64,000 nucleotides of DNA. Origin: Thiomicrorhabdus sp. ZW0627. Lineage in GTDB: Bacteria; Pseudomonadota; Gammaproteobacteria; Thiomicrospirales; Thiomicrospiraceae. Of this stretch, positions 7,674 to 19,160 are shown piece after piece; positions within the stretch are counted from its first letter, which is position 1; each line of letters starts with the position of its first letter. The stretch is from NCBI RefSeq assembly GCF_029767005.1, contig NZ_JARUQR010000001.1:801028-865027 (forward strand). The letters are read 5' to 3'. A program made the translations under genes and the position numbers. The notes beneath the pieces are model-generated. The model saw nothing but the letters and a program-made list of their open reading frames with translations, searched no databases and was not told the origin of the DNA.

Positions 7674-9785
7674 CTACGCCACATTCATATGGGAAGCCAT
7701 CGAACCGTTCTTATGGCTTGAAACCGCTTCTTTAACATCCAGAATGAACGAAACCGTACCATCACCTAAAATAGTCGCACCGGCAATGCCATCTATTTTC
7801 ATAAAGTTGCTTTCCAAACTTTTAATAACAACTTGCTGCTGTCCCAATAGATCGTCCACAAAAATACCCGCACGCTTTCCGCCGTCTTCAACAACAACAA
7901 GCAAGCCTTCAGTAAGGTCTTCACAGGCATCTTTGATGCCCAGTTTCTGGTGCAAACGAATAACCGGAATATAAGCGTCACGCAATTTGTACAATTCAGC
8001 TTGGCCGGAAATTCCTTTAATCAACGACTTATCAACCTGAATCGATTCGATAATGGAAACCAATGGGAAGACGTAAGTCTCGCTGCCGACCTTACACAAC
8101 TGACCATCAAGAATCGCAAGCGTCAGAGGTAAGCGAATTGTGAATACACTTCCAACACCCAAAGTCGTCTGAACTTCAACGGAACCGCCCAAGCCCTTAA
8201 TATTACGACGCACTACATCCATACCGACGCCACGCCCAGAAATATCACTGACGACTTCGGCAGTCGAGAAACCTGGGTGGAAAATCAAATCGACAATCTC
8301 AGGTTCGGACAAATTGTGGTCTGCTTCGATAACGCCTTTCTCAATCGCTTTTTGTTCGATTTTCGCGGCATTGATACCGGCACCGTCATCAGTGATCTGA
8401 ATCATGATGTTACCACCTTCGTGGAACGCGGCCATTTTAACCGTCCCTTTCGCAGGTTTACCGGCTTCGGCACGAACCTCTGGACTCTCAATTCCGTGAT
8501 CAATAGAGTTTCGCACGATATGAACAAGTGGGTCGGTCAACTGCTCCAACATGGTCTTATCCAATTCGGTACCTTCACCTTCCATCACTAGGTCGATCTG
8601 CTTGCCGAGTTTCTGACTAACGTCATGTACGATTCTAGGCATACGGTTGAAGGCGAAGCTAACTGGCAACATTCGAATGTTCATCACACTTTCCTGTAGT
8701 TCGCGCGTGTGGCGTTCCAGGTGTGTCAAACCTTCTTTCAATTTATCGATCCAGTCGGCACTTCCGCCGCTTCCTCGTTCCTGTTCAGCCTGCTCACCAA
8801 ACTGGCTCAACATTGACTGAGTGATAACCAATTCACCAACCAAGTTCACCATTTGATCGATCTTACTCAAATCGACACGAATCGAACTTTCTTGTTTTGG
8901 CGCTGCAGCTGCTTTAGCACCTGCTTTATTTGCAGTCGGTCTTGAGGCTTGGATATTCGCAACCTTGTTCTCATTAACCGCTTCCGAAGTACTTTCCTGG
9001 CCTACTGAGTTCTTAACCTCGACAATTTCCTGTTGAGTAACCGCTTCCGCGCCGCCACTCTGAGGTGGAATCACAGTTATTTCGGCACCATCGCCGTCAA
9101 TCCATTCAAACACCTCTTTGATGTCTTCTTCATTAACTGCATCACCGGATAGTGTCAGATCCCACTTAATATATAATTCTTCCGGCTGAAAGATTTCACT
9201 ATCTGGTAACTGGCTCGTATCGGCCTCAACCTTAAGATCCCCTAGCGTTTCCAATTCACGGAAAATTCGTAGAGGTTCGTTACCTGTCTGTAACAGCTCC
9301 TTTTCAGGAACAATCTTGATCTTCCATTCACCGTTGCTTTCCGCTACGGCTTCTGACACAGATTCTTGCTCGACAGCGTCAGACGTTGTTACCTCGCTCT
9401 CCATGCCTAGAATTCGTTCCAATGCACTTTGGACTTCGTTGGCGCGTTCCTCGTCGATTGGCTGGTGATCCTGTAGCTTCGTCAGCATGTCACGTAAAAC
9501 ATCCACGGCGGCCAACATCGTATCAATAGCTTCTTGCGTCACATCTCGACGGCCATCCCGCATCTCATCCAACAAGGTTTCCAAAACATGGGTAAATCCG
9601 GCAATTTCAATAAAACCGAATGTACCGCTTCCGCCTTTTATAGAGTGAGCGGCACGGAAAATCTCGTTTATTTTTTCATTATCCGGCGTCCCTGTCGGTA
9701 AAGAGAGCAGGCCTGCTTCCATGACATCCAGGCCCTCAAAACTCTCTTCTAGATAAGTTTGGCGGAATGTTTCCATCATATCCAT
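7674..9785 (-). CDS. cheA: Chemotaxis histidine kinase CheA
   Basis: A 703-residue kinase that passes chemoreceptor signals to CheY. The Hpt domain has the phospho-accepting His47 in AAHSIKGGSGTFGF. A variable acidic linker to about 300 is followed by the dimerisation helices (VDLSKIDQMVNLVGELVI). The ATPase domain shows HIVRNSIDHGIE (N box), DDGAGI and ISGRGVGMDVV. A C-terminal CheW-like domain holds IRLPLTLAILDG onwards. It lies 10 bases after cheD and 48 before the cheZ-like gene. No cheY, cheW, cheR, cheB or receptor gene is in the window. Confidence 0.95.
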   Translation of the reverse strand: MDMMETFRQTYLEESFEGLDVMEAGLLSLPTGTPDNEKINEIFRAAHSIKGGSGTFGFIEIAGFTHVLETLLDEMRDGRRDVTQEAIDTMLAAVDVLRDMLTKLQDHQPIDEERANEVQSALERILGMESEVTTSDAVEQESVSEAVAESNGEWKIKIVPEKELLQTGNEPLRIFRELETLGDLKVEADTSQLPDSEIFQPEELYIKWDLTLSGDAVNEEDIKEVFEWIDGDGAEITVIPPQSGGAEAVTQQEIVEVKNSVGQESTSEAVNENKVANIQASRPTANKAGAKAAAAPKQESSIRVDLSKIDQMVNLVGELVITQSMLSQFGEQAEQERGSGGSADWIDKLKEGLTHLERHTRELQESVMNIRMLPVSFAFNRMPRIVHDVSQKLGKQIDLVMEGEGTELDKTMLEQLTDPLVHIVRNSIDHGIESPEVRAEAGKPAKGTVKMAAFHEGGNIMIQITDDGAGINAAKIEQKAIEKGVIEADHNLSEPEIVDLIFHPGFSTAEVVSDISGRGVGMDVVRRNIKGLGGSVEVQTTLGVGSVFTIRLPLTLAILDGQLCKVGSETYVFPLVSIIESIQVDKSLIKGISGQAELYKLRDAYIPVIRLHQKLGIKDACEDLTEGLLVVVEDGGKRAGIFVDDLLGQQQVVIKSLESNFMKIDGIAGATILGDGTVSFILDVKEAVSSHKNGSMASHMNVA

Positions 9786-9795
9786 AGTAATTTCC

Positions 9796-10371
9796 TTAGA
9801 ATAGTTCTACATCACCTTCAACAGGCTTAGATCCAATATTATTAATATAACGATTTTCTTGATCGGCAAGTGACTGATTGTGCATCGGATTCAAGCGTCG
9901 CACCCTAACACGCCCGTTCAAAGGATAATAGAGAACCTTTCTTGGATAAATATCCCCAATATCCTGAGAAACCACTTTGAAGCCTTCCGTAAACACATAA
10001 TCGAATGCAAATCCGATGTTATACCAACCGATATTGGTCATCGAACTCATAATACGGCCGCCGCCAAACAACTTAAACTCAAGGCGTTCCCTTTTTGCCC
10101 CTTCCGACAATAAGGCATTGACAAGGTTTTCCATCGCGTAGTTTCCATAACGGTTAGCATCCGACAATTCAGTGGGCCTACCTACGGCTTTATCTACTGG
10201 AAGCATAAAATGATTCATTCCACCGATACCGGCAATCGGATCACGTACACAAGCTGAAATACAAGAACCCAGTACGGTCTCGATGCGTTCATTCAACTTG
10301 GTGACATAAAACTCACCCGGTAAAATTTTTATTGTGGTTATGCCTTCAGCTGGATCGACACTTTTTTGCAT
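9796..10371 (-). CDS. cheD: Chemoreceptor glutamine deamidase CheD
   Basis: A 191-residue enzyme that deamidates Gln residues in chemoreceptors. The catalytic Cys lies in VLGSCISACVRDP, and the His in GGMNHFMLP follows at the expected spacing. FKLFGGGRIM is the conserved glycine-rich segment. It is the first gene of the operon with cheA and the cheZ-like gene, with about 165 bases of gene-free DNA upstream for a promoter. Its C-terminus, EGDVELF, resembles the end of the cheZ-like protein, which suggests a shared partner. Confidence 0.93.
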   Translation of the reverse strand: MQKSVDPAEGITTIKILPGEFYVTKLNERIETVLGSCISACVRDPIAGIGGMNHFMLPVDKAVGRPTELSDANRYGNYAMENLVNALLSEGAKRERLEFKLFGGGRIMSSMTNIGWYNIGFAFDYVFTEGFKVVSQDIGDIYPRKVLYYPLNGRVRVRRLNPMHNQSLADQENRYINNIGSKPVEGDVELF

Positions 10372-10538
10372 AATTCGTTATTTGAAACCCACTCTACATA
10401 AACATATAAATATCAGAACTCACCGATTGTAAAATATCTATTTTCAGTCTCCGTTGACCCAAAACTTTCTTTGCATTTAATTTTTTTCAAATGCACACAA
10501 TCTTATGCGGGGTATATTCGCATTTTTTCTTATTGCTA

Positions 10539-11087
<549 letters not shown>

Positions 11088-11101
11088 CTATTCCCGAAAA
11101 C

Positions 11102-11130
11102 AAAAAAGGCCTTCATATAGAAGGCCTTTC
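11102..11130 (-). terminator. Terminator of the guaBA operon
   Basis: AAAGGCCTTC and GAAGGCCTTT flank a short AT-rich loop, followed by a T-tract in the minus direction. It lies 44 bases beyond the guaA stop. Confidence 0.8.
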
Positions 11131-11173
11131 ATTTAATCGCCACCTTCATCAGCAATTACTGAATATGTGGCCA

Positions 11174-12754
11174 TTACTCCCATTCAATGGTTGCCGGCGG
11201 CTTACTCGAAATATCGTAGGTCACCCTCGAAATTCGCGGAATTTCATTAATGATTCGCCCGGAAACATGTTCAAGGAACTCATAAGGAAGATGTGCCCAA
11301 CGAGCCGTCATGAAGTCGATGGTTTCAACCGCTCTCAACGCGACCACGTAATCATAACGACGAGCATCCCCAACAACACCAACGGATTTGACCGGCAAGA
11401 ACACGGTAAACGCCTGCGACGTTTTGTCGTAAAGATCCCATTTAACCAATTCTTCGATGAAGATATGATCTGCCAAACGCAAAATATCGGCATATTCTTT
11501 TTTCACCTCTCCGAGAATACGAACGCCAAGGCCCGGCCCTGGGAAAGGATGACGATAAACCATATCGTAAGGCAATCCCAATGCCACACCCAGTTTTCGA
11601 ACTTCATCTTTAAACAACTCGCGAAGCGGTTCGATCAATGACATCTCCATGTCTTCCGGAAGTCCACCGACATTATGGTGAGACTTAATAACTTTTGCTT
11701 TACCTGTCTTCGACCCGGCCGACTCGATTACATCCGGATAAATCGTCCCTTGCGCCAACCAATTAATACCTTTCAGCTTAGCCGACTCTTCATCAAAGAC
11801 CTCAATGAATTCGCGACCGATGATCTTACGCTTCTTCTCAGGATCGACTTCACCAGCCAACGCCGACATAAATCGGTCTTCAACATCGGCACGAATAACA
11901 CGGATTCCCATGTTCTCAGCAAACATGGCCATTACCTGATCACCCTCTTTATAGCGTAGAAGGCCATGGTCTACGAATACACAAGTCAACTGGTCTCCAA
12001 TCGCCTTATGCAACAACGCAGCCACCACAGAAGAATCAACACCGCCGGAAAGCCCGAGCATCACCTTATCCGAACCGACCTGTTCACGGATACGTGCGAT
12101 ACTGTCGTCAATGATATTCTCAGTTGTCCACAGCTTTTCACAACCGCACAAATCGACAACAAAACGCTCGATCATACGCATACCCTGTTTGGTATGGGTT
12201 ACCTCAGGATGGAACTGAATGCCGTAGAAATTCTTCTCTTCGTTGGCCATACCCGCAACCGGACAGCTCGGCGTGCTCGCCATCAACTTAAACCCTTCCG
12301 GCATCACATCGACACGGTCACCATGCGACATCCAGACATCCAACATGCCGTAACCTTCCGGCGTCACATGATCTTCGATATCTTTCAAAAGCTTTGTATG
12401 TCCATGGGCACGAACCTGAGCATAACCATACTCATGTTCGGCTGCGTTAATCACTTTCCCACCAAGCTGTTCTGCCATGGTCTGCATACCGTAACAGATA
12501 CCCAGAACCGGCACATTCAATTCAAACACAACTTCAGGAGCGGCCGGAGCATCGTCACCGGTCACCGTTTCAGGACCACCTGAAAGGATAATCCCGCGTG
12601 CGCCGAAATCGACAACATCCTGAGCATCAATATCCCACGGCTCAACTTCACAATAAACCCCAATCTCACGAATACGACGTGCAATGAGTTGTGTGTATTG
12701 AGAGCCGAAATCCAAAATCAGAATTCGATGTTCATGAATGTTTGCTTGTGTCAT
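11174..12754 (-). CDS. guaA: GMP synthase (glutamine-hydrolysing)
   Basis: A 526-residue enzyme that aminates XMP to GMP. The class I glutaminase domain has the nucleophile in GICYGMQ and the His-Glu pair in IQFHPEVTH. The ATP-pyrophosphatase domain carries the P-loop LSGGVDSSV, and the C-terminal dimerisation domain ends KPPATIEWE, the family's conserved end. It lies 50 bases after guaB, so the two form the usual guaBA operon. Confidence 0.97.
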   Translation of the reverse strand: MTQANIHEHRILILDFGSQYTQLIARRIREIGVYCEVEPWDIDAQDVVDFGARGIILSGGPETVTGDDAPAAPEVVFELNVPVLGICYGMQTMAEQLGGKVINAAEHEYGYAQVRAHGHTKLLKDIEDHVTPEGYGMLDVWMSHGDRVDVMPEGFKLMASTPSCPVAGMANEEKNFYGIQFHPEVTHTKQGMRMIERFVVDLCGCEKLWTTENIIDDSIARIREQVGSDKVMLGLSGGVDSSVVAALLHKAIGDQLTCVFVDHGLLRYKEGDQVMAMFAENMGIRVIRADVEDRFMSALAGEVDPEKKRKIIGREFIEVFDEESAKLKGINWLAQGTIYPDVIESAGSKTGKAKVIKSHHNVGGLPEDMEMSLIEPLRELFKDEVRKLGVALGLPYDMVYRHPFPGPGLGVRILGEVKKEYADILRLADHIFIEELVKWDLYDKTSQAFTVFLPVKSVGVVGDARRYDYVVALRAVETIDFMTARWAHLPYEFLEHVSGRIINEIPRISRVTYDISSKPPATIEWE

Positions 12755-12804
12755 AGATTTTCCAACGTATAAAAAATAATTTAACTTAGAGTGATCGAAC
12801 TTTT

Positions 12805-14587
<1,783 letters not shown>

Positions 14588-14917
14588 ATGAAGAAATTTC
14601 TAATCGCTGCCGGTATCGCTGCAGCTCTAGGTTTAACTGCATGCTCATCAATGGCAACATCTTCAGATTCATATGACGCAATCGTTGCTGATGCAACTGC
14701 AACCCACGCAGAAGCTGCAAAAATGGGCAATGTCTGGAAACAGAAAAAAATGAAACTGGCCTATGTTGATCATTATCTAGACTTGGCAGCTAAGGCCAAA
14801 GAAAAAGGTGATGAAGCAACTGCAATTAAAATGGCAAAAGAAGCTCAAAAAACAGCTCACGCCGAAGTCGCTCAGATGCAAAAATACGCTGACCTGAAAG
14901 CAGGTTGGGAAAAATAA
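14588..14917 (+). CDS. Small lipoprotein resembling the SoxXA-binding protein (SAXB/SoxK)
   Basis: A 109-residue lipoprotein with signal peptide MKKFLIAAGIAAALG and lipobox LTAC at Cys19. The mature part is helical and rich in Ala, Lys and Glu (YDAIVADATATHAEAAKMGN, then KAKEKGDEATAIKMAKEAQK). This pattern of a paired-helix lipoprotein with a GDxxxAIKxAxxA repeat is that of SoxXA-binding proteins of sulfur oxidisers such as Thiomicrospira. No sox gene is adjacent. It has a strong ribosome site (CTGGAGG) and a terminator, suggesting high expression as a single gene. A Lpp-like structural role is the alternative. Confidence 0.55.
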   Translation: MKKFLIAAGIAAALGLTACSSMATSSDSYDAIVADATATHAEAAKMGNVWKQKKMKLAYVDHYLDLAAKAKEKGDEATAIKMAKEAQKTAHAEVAQMQKYADLKAGWEK

Positions 14918-14943
14918 GCGACGGCTTACTCTCCTTTAGAGAA

Positions 14944-14972
14944 CAAACCGGCCTTAAGGCCGGTTTTTTTAT
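14944..14972. terminator. Terminator between the lipoprotein and the CbiM-like gene
   Basis: AAACCGGCC, loop TTA, then AGGCCGGTTTTTTT forms a compact strong stem 30 bases past the lipoprotein stop. It can also serve the converging gene on the minus strand. Confidence 0.88.
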
Positions 14973-14990
14973 ATCTGCAGAATCTTTACT

Positions 14991-15653
14991 CTACTTGAAA
15001 TACTCTCGGTCACTGAACGAACTCACCCATTCCGGCTTGAAAAGAATAAAAGCCGTCATCAACATTCCATTCACAAACCCTTCCGGTGTCGCCATTAGAG
15101 GAATATACGGAATAAAACTCTGTTTCAATATATCGTAACTATGTATTTCCGCCGCATACAGCACCAAAGCAGAAACCCCCAAAGACATCACTATACCGAC
15201 CGATGCGGACAGAAAAGCATTGAAGAACACGAACACAAAAATATTGTGATCCAACACCTTATAAGCCCACCTGGCCATCCACCAGGTAATAAAAATAGGA
15301 ATCACACCCATGAGAATCGCATTCAGCCCAAATGCCATAAACCCCAAATCAGACTGTAGGGTAACGCCTACCAAGGCCAAACTCATCGCTATAAATGCAA
15401 ACTGGGGACCAAACATCAGAGTCAATGTCGTCATAAACAGAAAATGAAACGTCAAACCGTTACCGATGCTCGCACCGAACAACCAAACCAAAAAAACCAC
15501 CATGGATGCACCGAGAAGAACATGCTGCGCTTCTTTATCGTTATGAACCTTATACCAAGGCGCCGTCCGCAACGACCAAACCAACAGGCCTGCCCAAATT
15601 AACAGACTGCCGACCATCCAACTCAGACTCAACCCTTCCGCGTGTAAATTCAT
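14991..15653 (-). CDS. CbiM-like membrane permease (energy-coupling factor type)
   Basis: A 220-residue inner-membrane protein with about six hydrophobic segments. HFLFMTTLTLMFGPQFAFIA and the segment FMAFGLNAILMGVIPIF resemble the CbiM/NikM substrate-specific family for cobalt or nickel uptake. No CbiQ or CbiO partner is adjacent, so the substrate and the energising ATPase are unknown. It is divergent from the RDD gene and convergent with the lipoprotein gene. Confidence 0.6.
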   Translation of the reverse strand: MNLHAEGLSLSWMVGSLLIWAGLLVWSLRTAPWYKVHNDKEAQHVLLGASMVVFLVWLFGASIGNGLTFHFLFMTTLTLMFGPQFAFIAMSLALVGVTLQSDLGFMAFGLNAILMGVIPIFITWWMARWAYKVLDHNIFVFVFFNAFLSASVGIVMSLGVSALVLYAAEIHSYDILKQSFIPYIPLMATPEGFVNGMLMTAFILFKPEWVSSFSDREYFK

Positions 15654-15739
15654 AAGTTCCTCATAGGTCGCAGGACAAAAAACACCATCTACTTTATGAA
15701 AGTGTACAATATTGCCAATTATTATAAATGACGTAACAC

Positions 15740-16141
15740 ATGACTCGATTCAAAATTATTTTCGCGCTATTGTACGACTTCATTCTATTGTGTGCCGTCT
15801 GGTTCGCAGCGGCCCTTCCATACGTGCTTTGGCAAGGCGGGCAACTTCAAAGCAGCCCGGCCGCCCATTTAGGCTTCCAGCTCTACCTGCTAGCAATCAC
15901 CTATCTATACCTGACCTATTTCTGGGTAAATTCGGGGCAAACCCCGGGATTAAGAACCTGGAAATTGAAACTGATCAGAGATGACGGCTATCTGCTCACT
16001 CGACACAATGCCAATATCCGTTTCATCTGGGCGGTCCTGTTTTGCCTTTTCGGCTGGATCGGCCTGTTTCTGACGCCTAAGCAACAATCTTTGCAGGATG
16101 TTCTGGCAAAGACTAAAATAGTGCCCATTATTGAAGAGTAG
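15740..16141 (+). CDS. RDD family membrane protein
   Basis: A 133-residue protein with an RDD-like pattern: hydrophobic helices at about 5-30, 45-65 and 90-110, GQTPGLRTWKLKLIRDDG between helices, and a C-terminal QSLQDVLAKTKIV, the degenerate form of the family's HDxLAxTxVV end. RDD proteins are small inner-membrane proteins of mostly unknown or transport-related function. The start codon is not backed by a clear ribosome site. It lies 43 bases before serB and is probably co-transcribed. Confidence 0.7.
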   Translation: MTRFKIIFALLYDFILLCAVWFAAALPYVLWQGGQLQSSPAAHLGFQLYLLAITYLYLTYFWVNSGQTPGLRTWKLKLIRDDGYLLTRHNANIRFIWAVLFCLFGWIGLFLTPKQQSLQDVLAKTKIVPIIEE

Positions 16142-16184
16142 CCCTTTTAAGGCTTCATCAAAGCAGTAACCAACAGGACATTTC

Positions 16185-17015
16185 ATGGCAACAATCATCA
16201 TCCATTCCAACACCCTGAACTTTGAACAAAGTAAAACGCTTGAGCGCAAGTTCGGCAAACTCACCGCGATCAACAACCACTTTCGTGTAGAAACCGAAAA
16301 TCAGCCGGAACGCAGCGTATTAAACGAGTTGAGCCAGACTCTGGAATTGGATATCAACGTCCTGCCGGACAATTTTGATTCGAAGAAAGTCAAACTGGTC
16401 ATCAGTGACATGGATTCCACTTTAATCAGCATCGAATGCGTGGACGAAATTGCAGACTTCATCAACGTCAAACCACAGGTTTCCGCGATTACCGAAGCCG
16501 CCATGCGCGGTGAGCTGAACTTTGAAGAATCCTTGACCGAGCGCGTCGCCCTACTTAAAGGATTGGACACCTCCGCCCTGCAACACGTGTACGACGAACG
16601 TTTGACCCTAAACCCTGGTGCCGAAACTTGGATTGAAGGGCTTAAAGAACAAGACATCAAATTTGCCTTGGTTTCAGGCGGGTTCACTTTCTTCACCCAG
16701 CGCCTGCAAGACCGCCTCGGAATCGATTTCACCCGAGCCAACACCTTGGAAAAGGCAGAACACAAATTAACCGGAAAAGTCGTCGGAGACATCGTAGGTG
16801 CGCAAGCCAAAGCCGACTTCCTGATTGAACTATGCCAACAGATGGAAATTCTGATGAGCCAGACAATTGCGGTCGGCGACGGTGCCAATGACCTCATGAT
16901 GATGAAAGAAGCTGGTTTAAGCGTTGCCTACCACGCAAAACCAGCGGTTCAGGAACAAGCCGACACAGCCATTAACTACCGTGGACTGGACGCTATCCTA
17001 GACTTCGTAGTGTAA
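16185..17015 (+). CDS. serB: Phosphoserine phosphatase SerB
   Basis: A 276-residue HAD-superfamily enzyme that releases serine from phosphoserine. The catalytic motif is DMDSTLISIECVDEIAD. Motif II lies in LVSGGFTFF and motif III in VGDGANDLMMM. A short N-terminal domain precedes it, as in gammaproteobacterial SerB. AGGACATTTC gives a ribosome site before the ATG, and two terminators follow. Confidence 0.95.
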   Translation: MATIIIHSNTLNFEQSKTLERKFGKLTAINNHFRVETENQPERSVLNELSQTLELDINVLPDNFDSKKVKLVISDMDSTLISIECVDEIADFINVKPQVSAITEAAMRGELNFEESLTERVALLKGLDTSALQHVYDERLTLNPGAETWIEGLKEQDIKFALVSGGFTFFTQRLQDRLGIDFTRANTLEKAEHKLTGKVVGDIVGAQAKADFLIELCQQMEILMSQTIAVGDGANDLMMMKEAGLSVAYHAKPAVQEQADTAINYRGLDAILDFVV

Positions 17016-17026
17016 ATAAGACCTTT

Positions 17027-17053
17027 AAAAAAACCGAACAGGCCTGTTCGGTT
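17027..17053 (+). terminator. Terminator of serB built on a CAGGCCTG palindrome
   Basis: AAACCGAACAGGCCTGTTCGGTTT is broken here as AAACCGAACA / GGCCTGTTCGGTTT: the whole segment is a perfect palindrome centred on CAGGCCTG (17039-17046). It follows the serB stop by about 13 bases. Confidence 0.65.
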
Positions 17054-17063
17054 TCCCAAAAAC

Positions 17064-17105
17064 AAAAAAGCCGGATCAGACATCAATCTGACCCGGCTTT
17101 TTTAT
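17064..17105. terminator. Bidirectional terminator between serB and the metallo-hydrolase
   Basis: AAAAAAGCCGG and CCGGCTTTTTT, with an inner ATCAGA/TCTGA pairing, form a long stem with A- and T-tracts on either side. It can stop transcription from both converging genes. Confidence 0.85.
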
Positions 17106-17136
17106 TGGCCGAACGAACGGTTAAAACCGAATTGGT

Positions 17137-18132
17137 TTAGAACATGTTCTTTTCGACTTCGGCAATCGCAACCACGATAAATTTACCCAGAGTACTGTCA
17201 TAACCAGGCCATTGGCTTGCAACGTCCTTCATGAAAGGATTTTCCATAATCTTAGGCTTCATCTCGAAGTCAGACATACCTTCATCGTAATACTTGGCAA
17301 CATCGTTGTAGATCGTTTCACAGAACGTCTTAAACTCGTTCGGTAGCTTCTCTCCGTCATGATGACCATGACCCGGGATATAAGTATCAACCGGCAACGC
17401 TTTAATTTTGTCCATCGCCGCAATCGAACCGACATAAGAACCGTCGGCCATATTGGCAATACGGCGCATCATCATGTCACCGGAATACAAGACCTTGTCT
17501 TCAACCACTTCGATCGCCAAATCCGATTCAGTGTGAACCTTATCGAAATAATGGATTTTCAAAGTCGTATCGCCAAACTTCAAAGTTTCACCGCCAGCCA
17601 ATGCTTTCGTCGGGCTCGTCGCGATAGTACCTGTAACCAGGTTACCTGTCGTACGCTGCATGAAACCAATCCAGAAATCACCTGAACCGTTCTTGATCTG
17701 ATTAATTACTACTTGGTGTGAATAGATATCAACATTCGGATTCGCTGCAACAAAGGCGTGGTTACCCAACCAGTGGTCACCGTGGTAGTGCGTGTTGATG
17801 ACCGCAACAACCGGCTTATCAGTCACTTTTTTAATCTGACGCAATACCATTTCAGCGATCTGAACCGATCCACCAGTATCGATAACAACAACCCCTTCGG
17901 AAGTCACTATGAAACCTGGATTACTGAAAAAACCAAAATTCTCCGGGCTTGGCTCAGGGTCTTTCGCCAACAAATAGTAGCAGCGGTCACTGACTTTTGT
18001 AAAAGCGACGTCCGGTACAGCCGGCCCTCTGACAACCATGTCATCACTCGCATAAAGCGGTTTCAATGCAGACATACCAACCATACCGGCAGTTAGTCCA
18101 AATGCCGACTTCAATAATTCACGACGTTTCAT
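17137..18132 (-). CDS. Tat-exported metallo-beta-lactamase-fold hydrolase
   Basis: A 331-residue protein starting MKRRELLKSAFGLTAG. The Arg-Arg followed by LLK and a hydrophobic stretch resembles a twin-arginine signal, so it is probably periplasmic. The MBL fold is shown by NTHYHGDHWLGNH (HxHxDH), by YSGDMMMRR and by PGHGHHDG. A reading 32 residues longer exists, but AAGG before the ATG at 18132 and the signal peptide support this start. Related exported MBL proteins occur near sox genes (SoxH) and quinoprotein systems. Neither is adjacent here, so the substrate is unknown. Confidence 0.8.
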   Translation of the reverse strand: MKRRELLKSAFGLTAGMVGMSALKPLYASDDMVVRGPAVPDVAFTKVSDRCYYLLAKDPEPSPENFGFFSNPGFIVTSEGVVVIDTGGSVQIAEMVLRQIKKVTDKPVVAVINTHYHGDHWLGNHAFVAANPNVDIYSHQVVINQIKNGSGDFWIGFMQRTTGNLVTGTIATSPTKALAGGETLKFGDTTLKIHYFDKVHTESDLAIEVVEDKVLYSGDMMMRRIANMADGSYVGSIAAMDKIKALPVDTYIPGHGHHDGEKLPNEFKTFCETIYNDVAKYYDEGMSDFEMKPKIMENPFMKDVASQWPGYDSTLGKFIVVAIAEVEKNMF

Positions 18133-18345
18133 AAGCAACCTTGCTCCTATTTTTCCACTCGAAATATTTGGATTGGGTAATATACTCTTGTAAAATCCAA
18201 ATCGCAATAAAGTGTGGCAATTAGTCATACTTTTTAAAGACTTACAGATTGCAATGTTTTATCGGATTTGGCACACTGTCGTGCTAACTTTTACCTAACA
18301 CTGCGGCCGCTCCGATTCCGCTACCAAGCAAGTAACCTCACACCT

Positions 18346-18774
18346 ATGGAATTATTAAAACTCTATTTAGACGCTGCCATCTTCGGCATACTTGGCCTGA
18401 TGGGCTTCATCGCGTTATGGATCACGCTGGAACGACTTTTCTTTTACAAGAAAATCAACATCGACCTGTTCACACACCAAGAACTCCTTCAAGTCGCCAC
18501 CACCCGTAATCTCACCACCCTGTCGACCATAGGCGCCAACGCCCCATACGTCGGACTGCTTGGAACCGTACTGGGAATTCTGATTACTTTTTACGATCTG
18601 GGCCACCAACAAACCATCGACACCGGCGCCATCATGACCGGATTGGCTCTGGCACTAAAAGCCACTGCAGCCGGTATCGCCATCGCCATTCCCAGTATCA
18701 TGAGCTACAACGGCCTGATGCGGCGTGTGGATGTCATGCAATCCCAGTTCAAAGCGCAGCAAGAGACAAAATGA
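18346..18774 (+). CDS. exbB: ExbB-type proton channel subunit
   Basis: A 142-residue inner-membrane protein of the ExbB/TolQ/MotA family. It has three hydrophobic segments: residues 8-28, then ANAPYVGLLGTVLGILITF and ALKATAAGIAIAIPSIM, the conserved channel helices. With ExbD it converts the proton gradient into movement of TonB. A longer reading to 18268 exists, but MELLKLYLDA at 18346 begins exactly at the first membrane helix. It overlaps exbD by 4 bases (ATGA). Confidence 0.88.
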   Translation: MELLKLYLDAAIFGILGLMGFIALWITLERLFFYKKINIDLFTHQELLQVATTRNLTTLSTIGANAPYVGLLGTVLGILITFYDLGHQQTIDTGAIMTGLALALKATAAGIAIAIPSIMSYNGLMRRVDVMQSQFKAQQETK

Positions 18775-19160
18775 AACGATTCGACAGCATCAATGTCATT
18801 CCCCTGATCGATGTCATGTTGGTTTTGCTTGCAATCGTCCTGACGACTGCGAGCTTTATCGTCAAAGACAGTCTCAATATCGAACTGCCGGAGACCCAAA
18901 GCACACAAACCTACATTCCGCCCGCGGATGAAAAGCCGGTCAAGTTCCACATCGACCGTGAAAACCAACTGTATCTGAACGAGCAGCCACAGGATATGGC
19001 GCTTTTAGAGGGCTTTTTGAGCCAGTTAGACAAACAGCAGAACATTGTGATTCAAGTTGATAAAAACGCAAACTTCGGACGTTTTGTCGAACTCATTGAC
19101 GCCCTGAAAAAACAACAGCTCAACAACCTGACCATACTGACCAAAGCCACGGCACAATGA
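18771..19160 (+). CDS. exbD: ExbD-type proton channel subunit
   Basis: A 129-residue protein with a short cytoplasmic start, one membrane helix ([20 protein letters not shown]) containing the essential membrane Asp, and a periplasmic domain. This is the standard ExbD/TolR layout. It overlaps exbB and tonB by 4 bases each, so the three are translationally coupled. Confidence 0.92.
   Translation: MKRFDSINVIPLIDVMLVLLAIVLTTASFIVKDSLNIELPETQSTQTYIPPADEKPVKFHIDRENQLYLNEQPQDMALLEGFLSQLDKQQNIVIQVDKNANFGRFVELIDALKKQQLNNLTILTKATAQ

Noticed and set aside
11966-12583. 205-codon open frame antisense to guaA
   Set aside because: No recognisable motif or ribosome site, and guaA on the other strand is complete and highly conserved.
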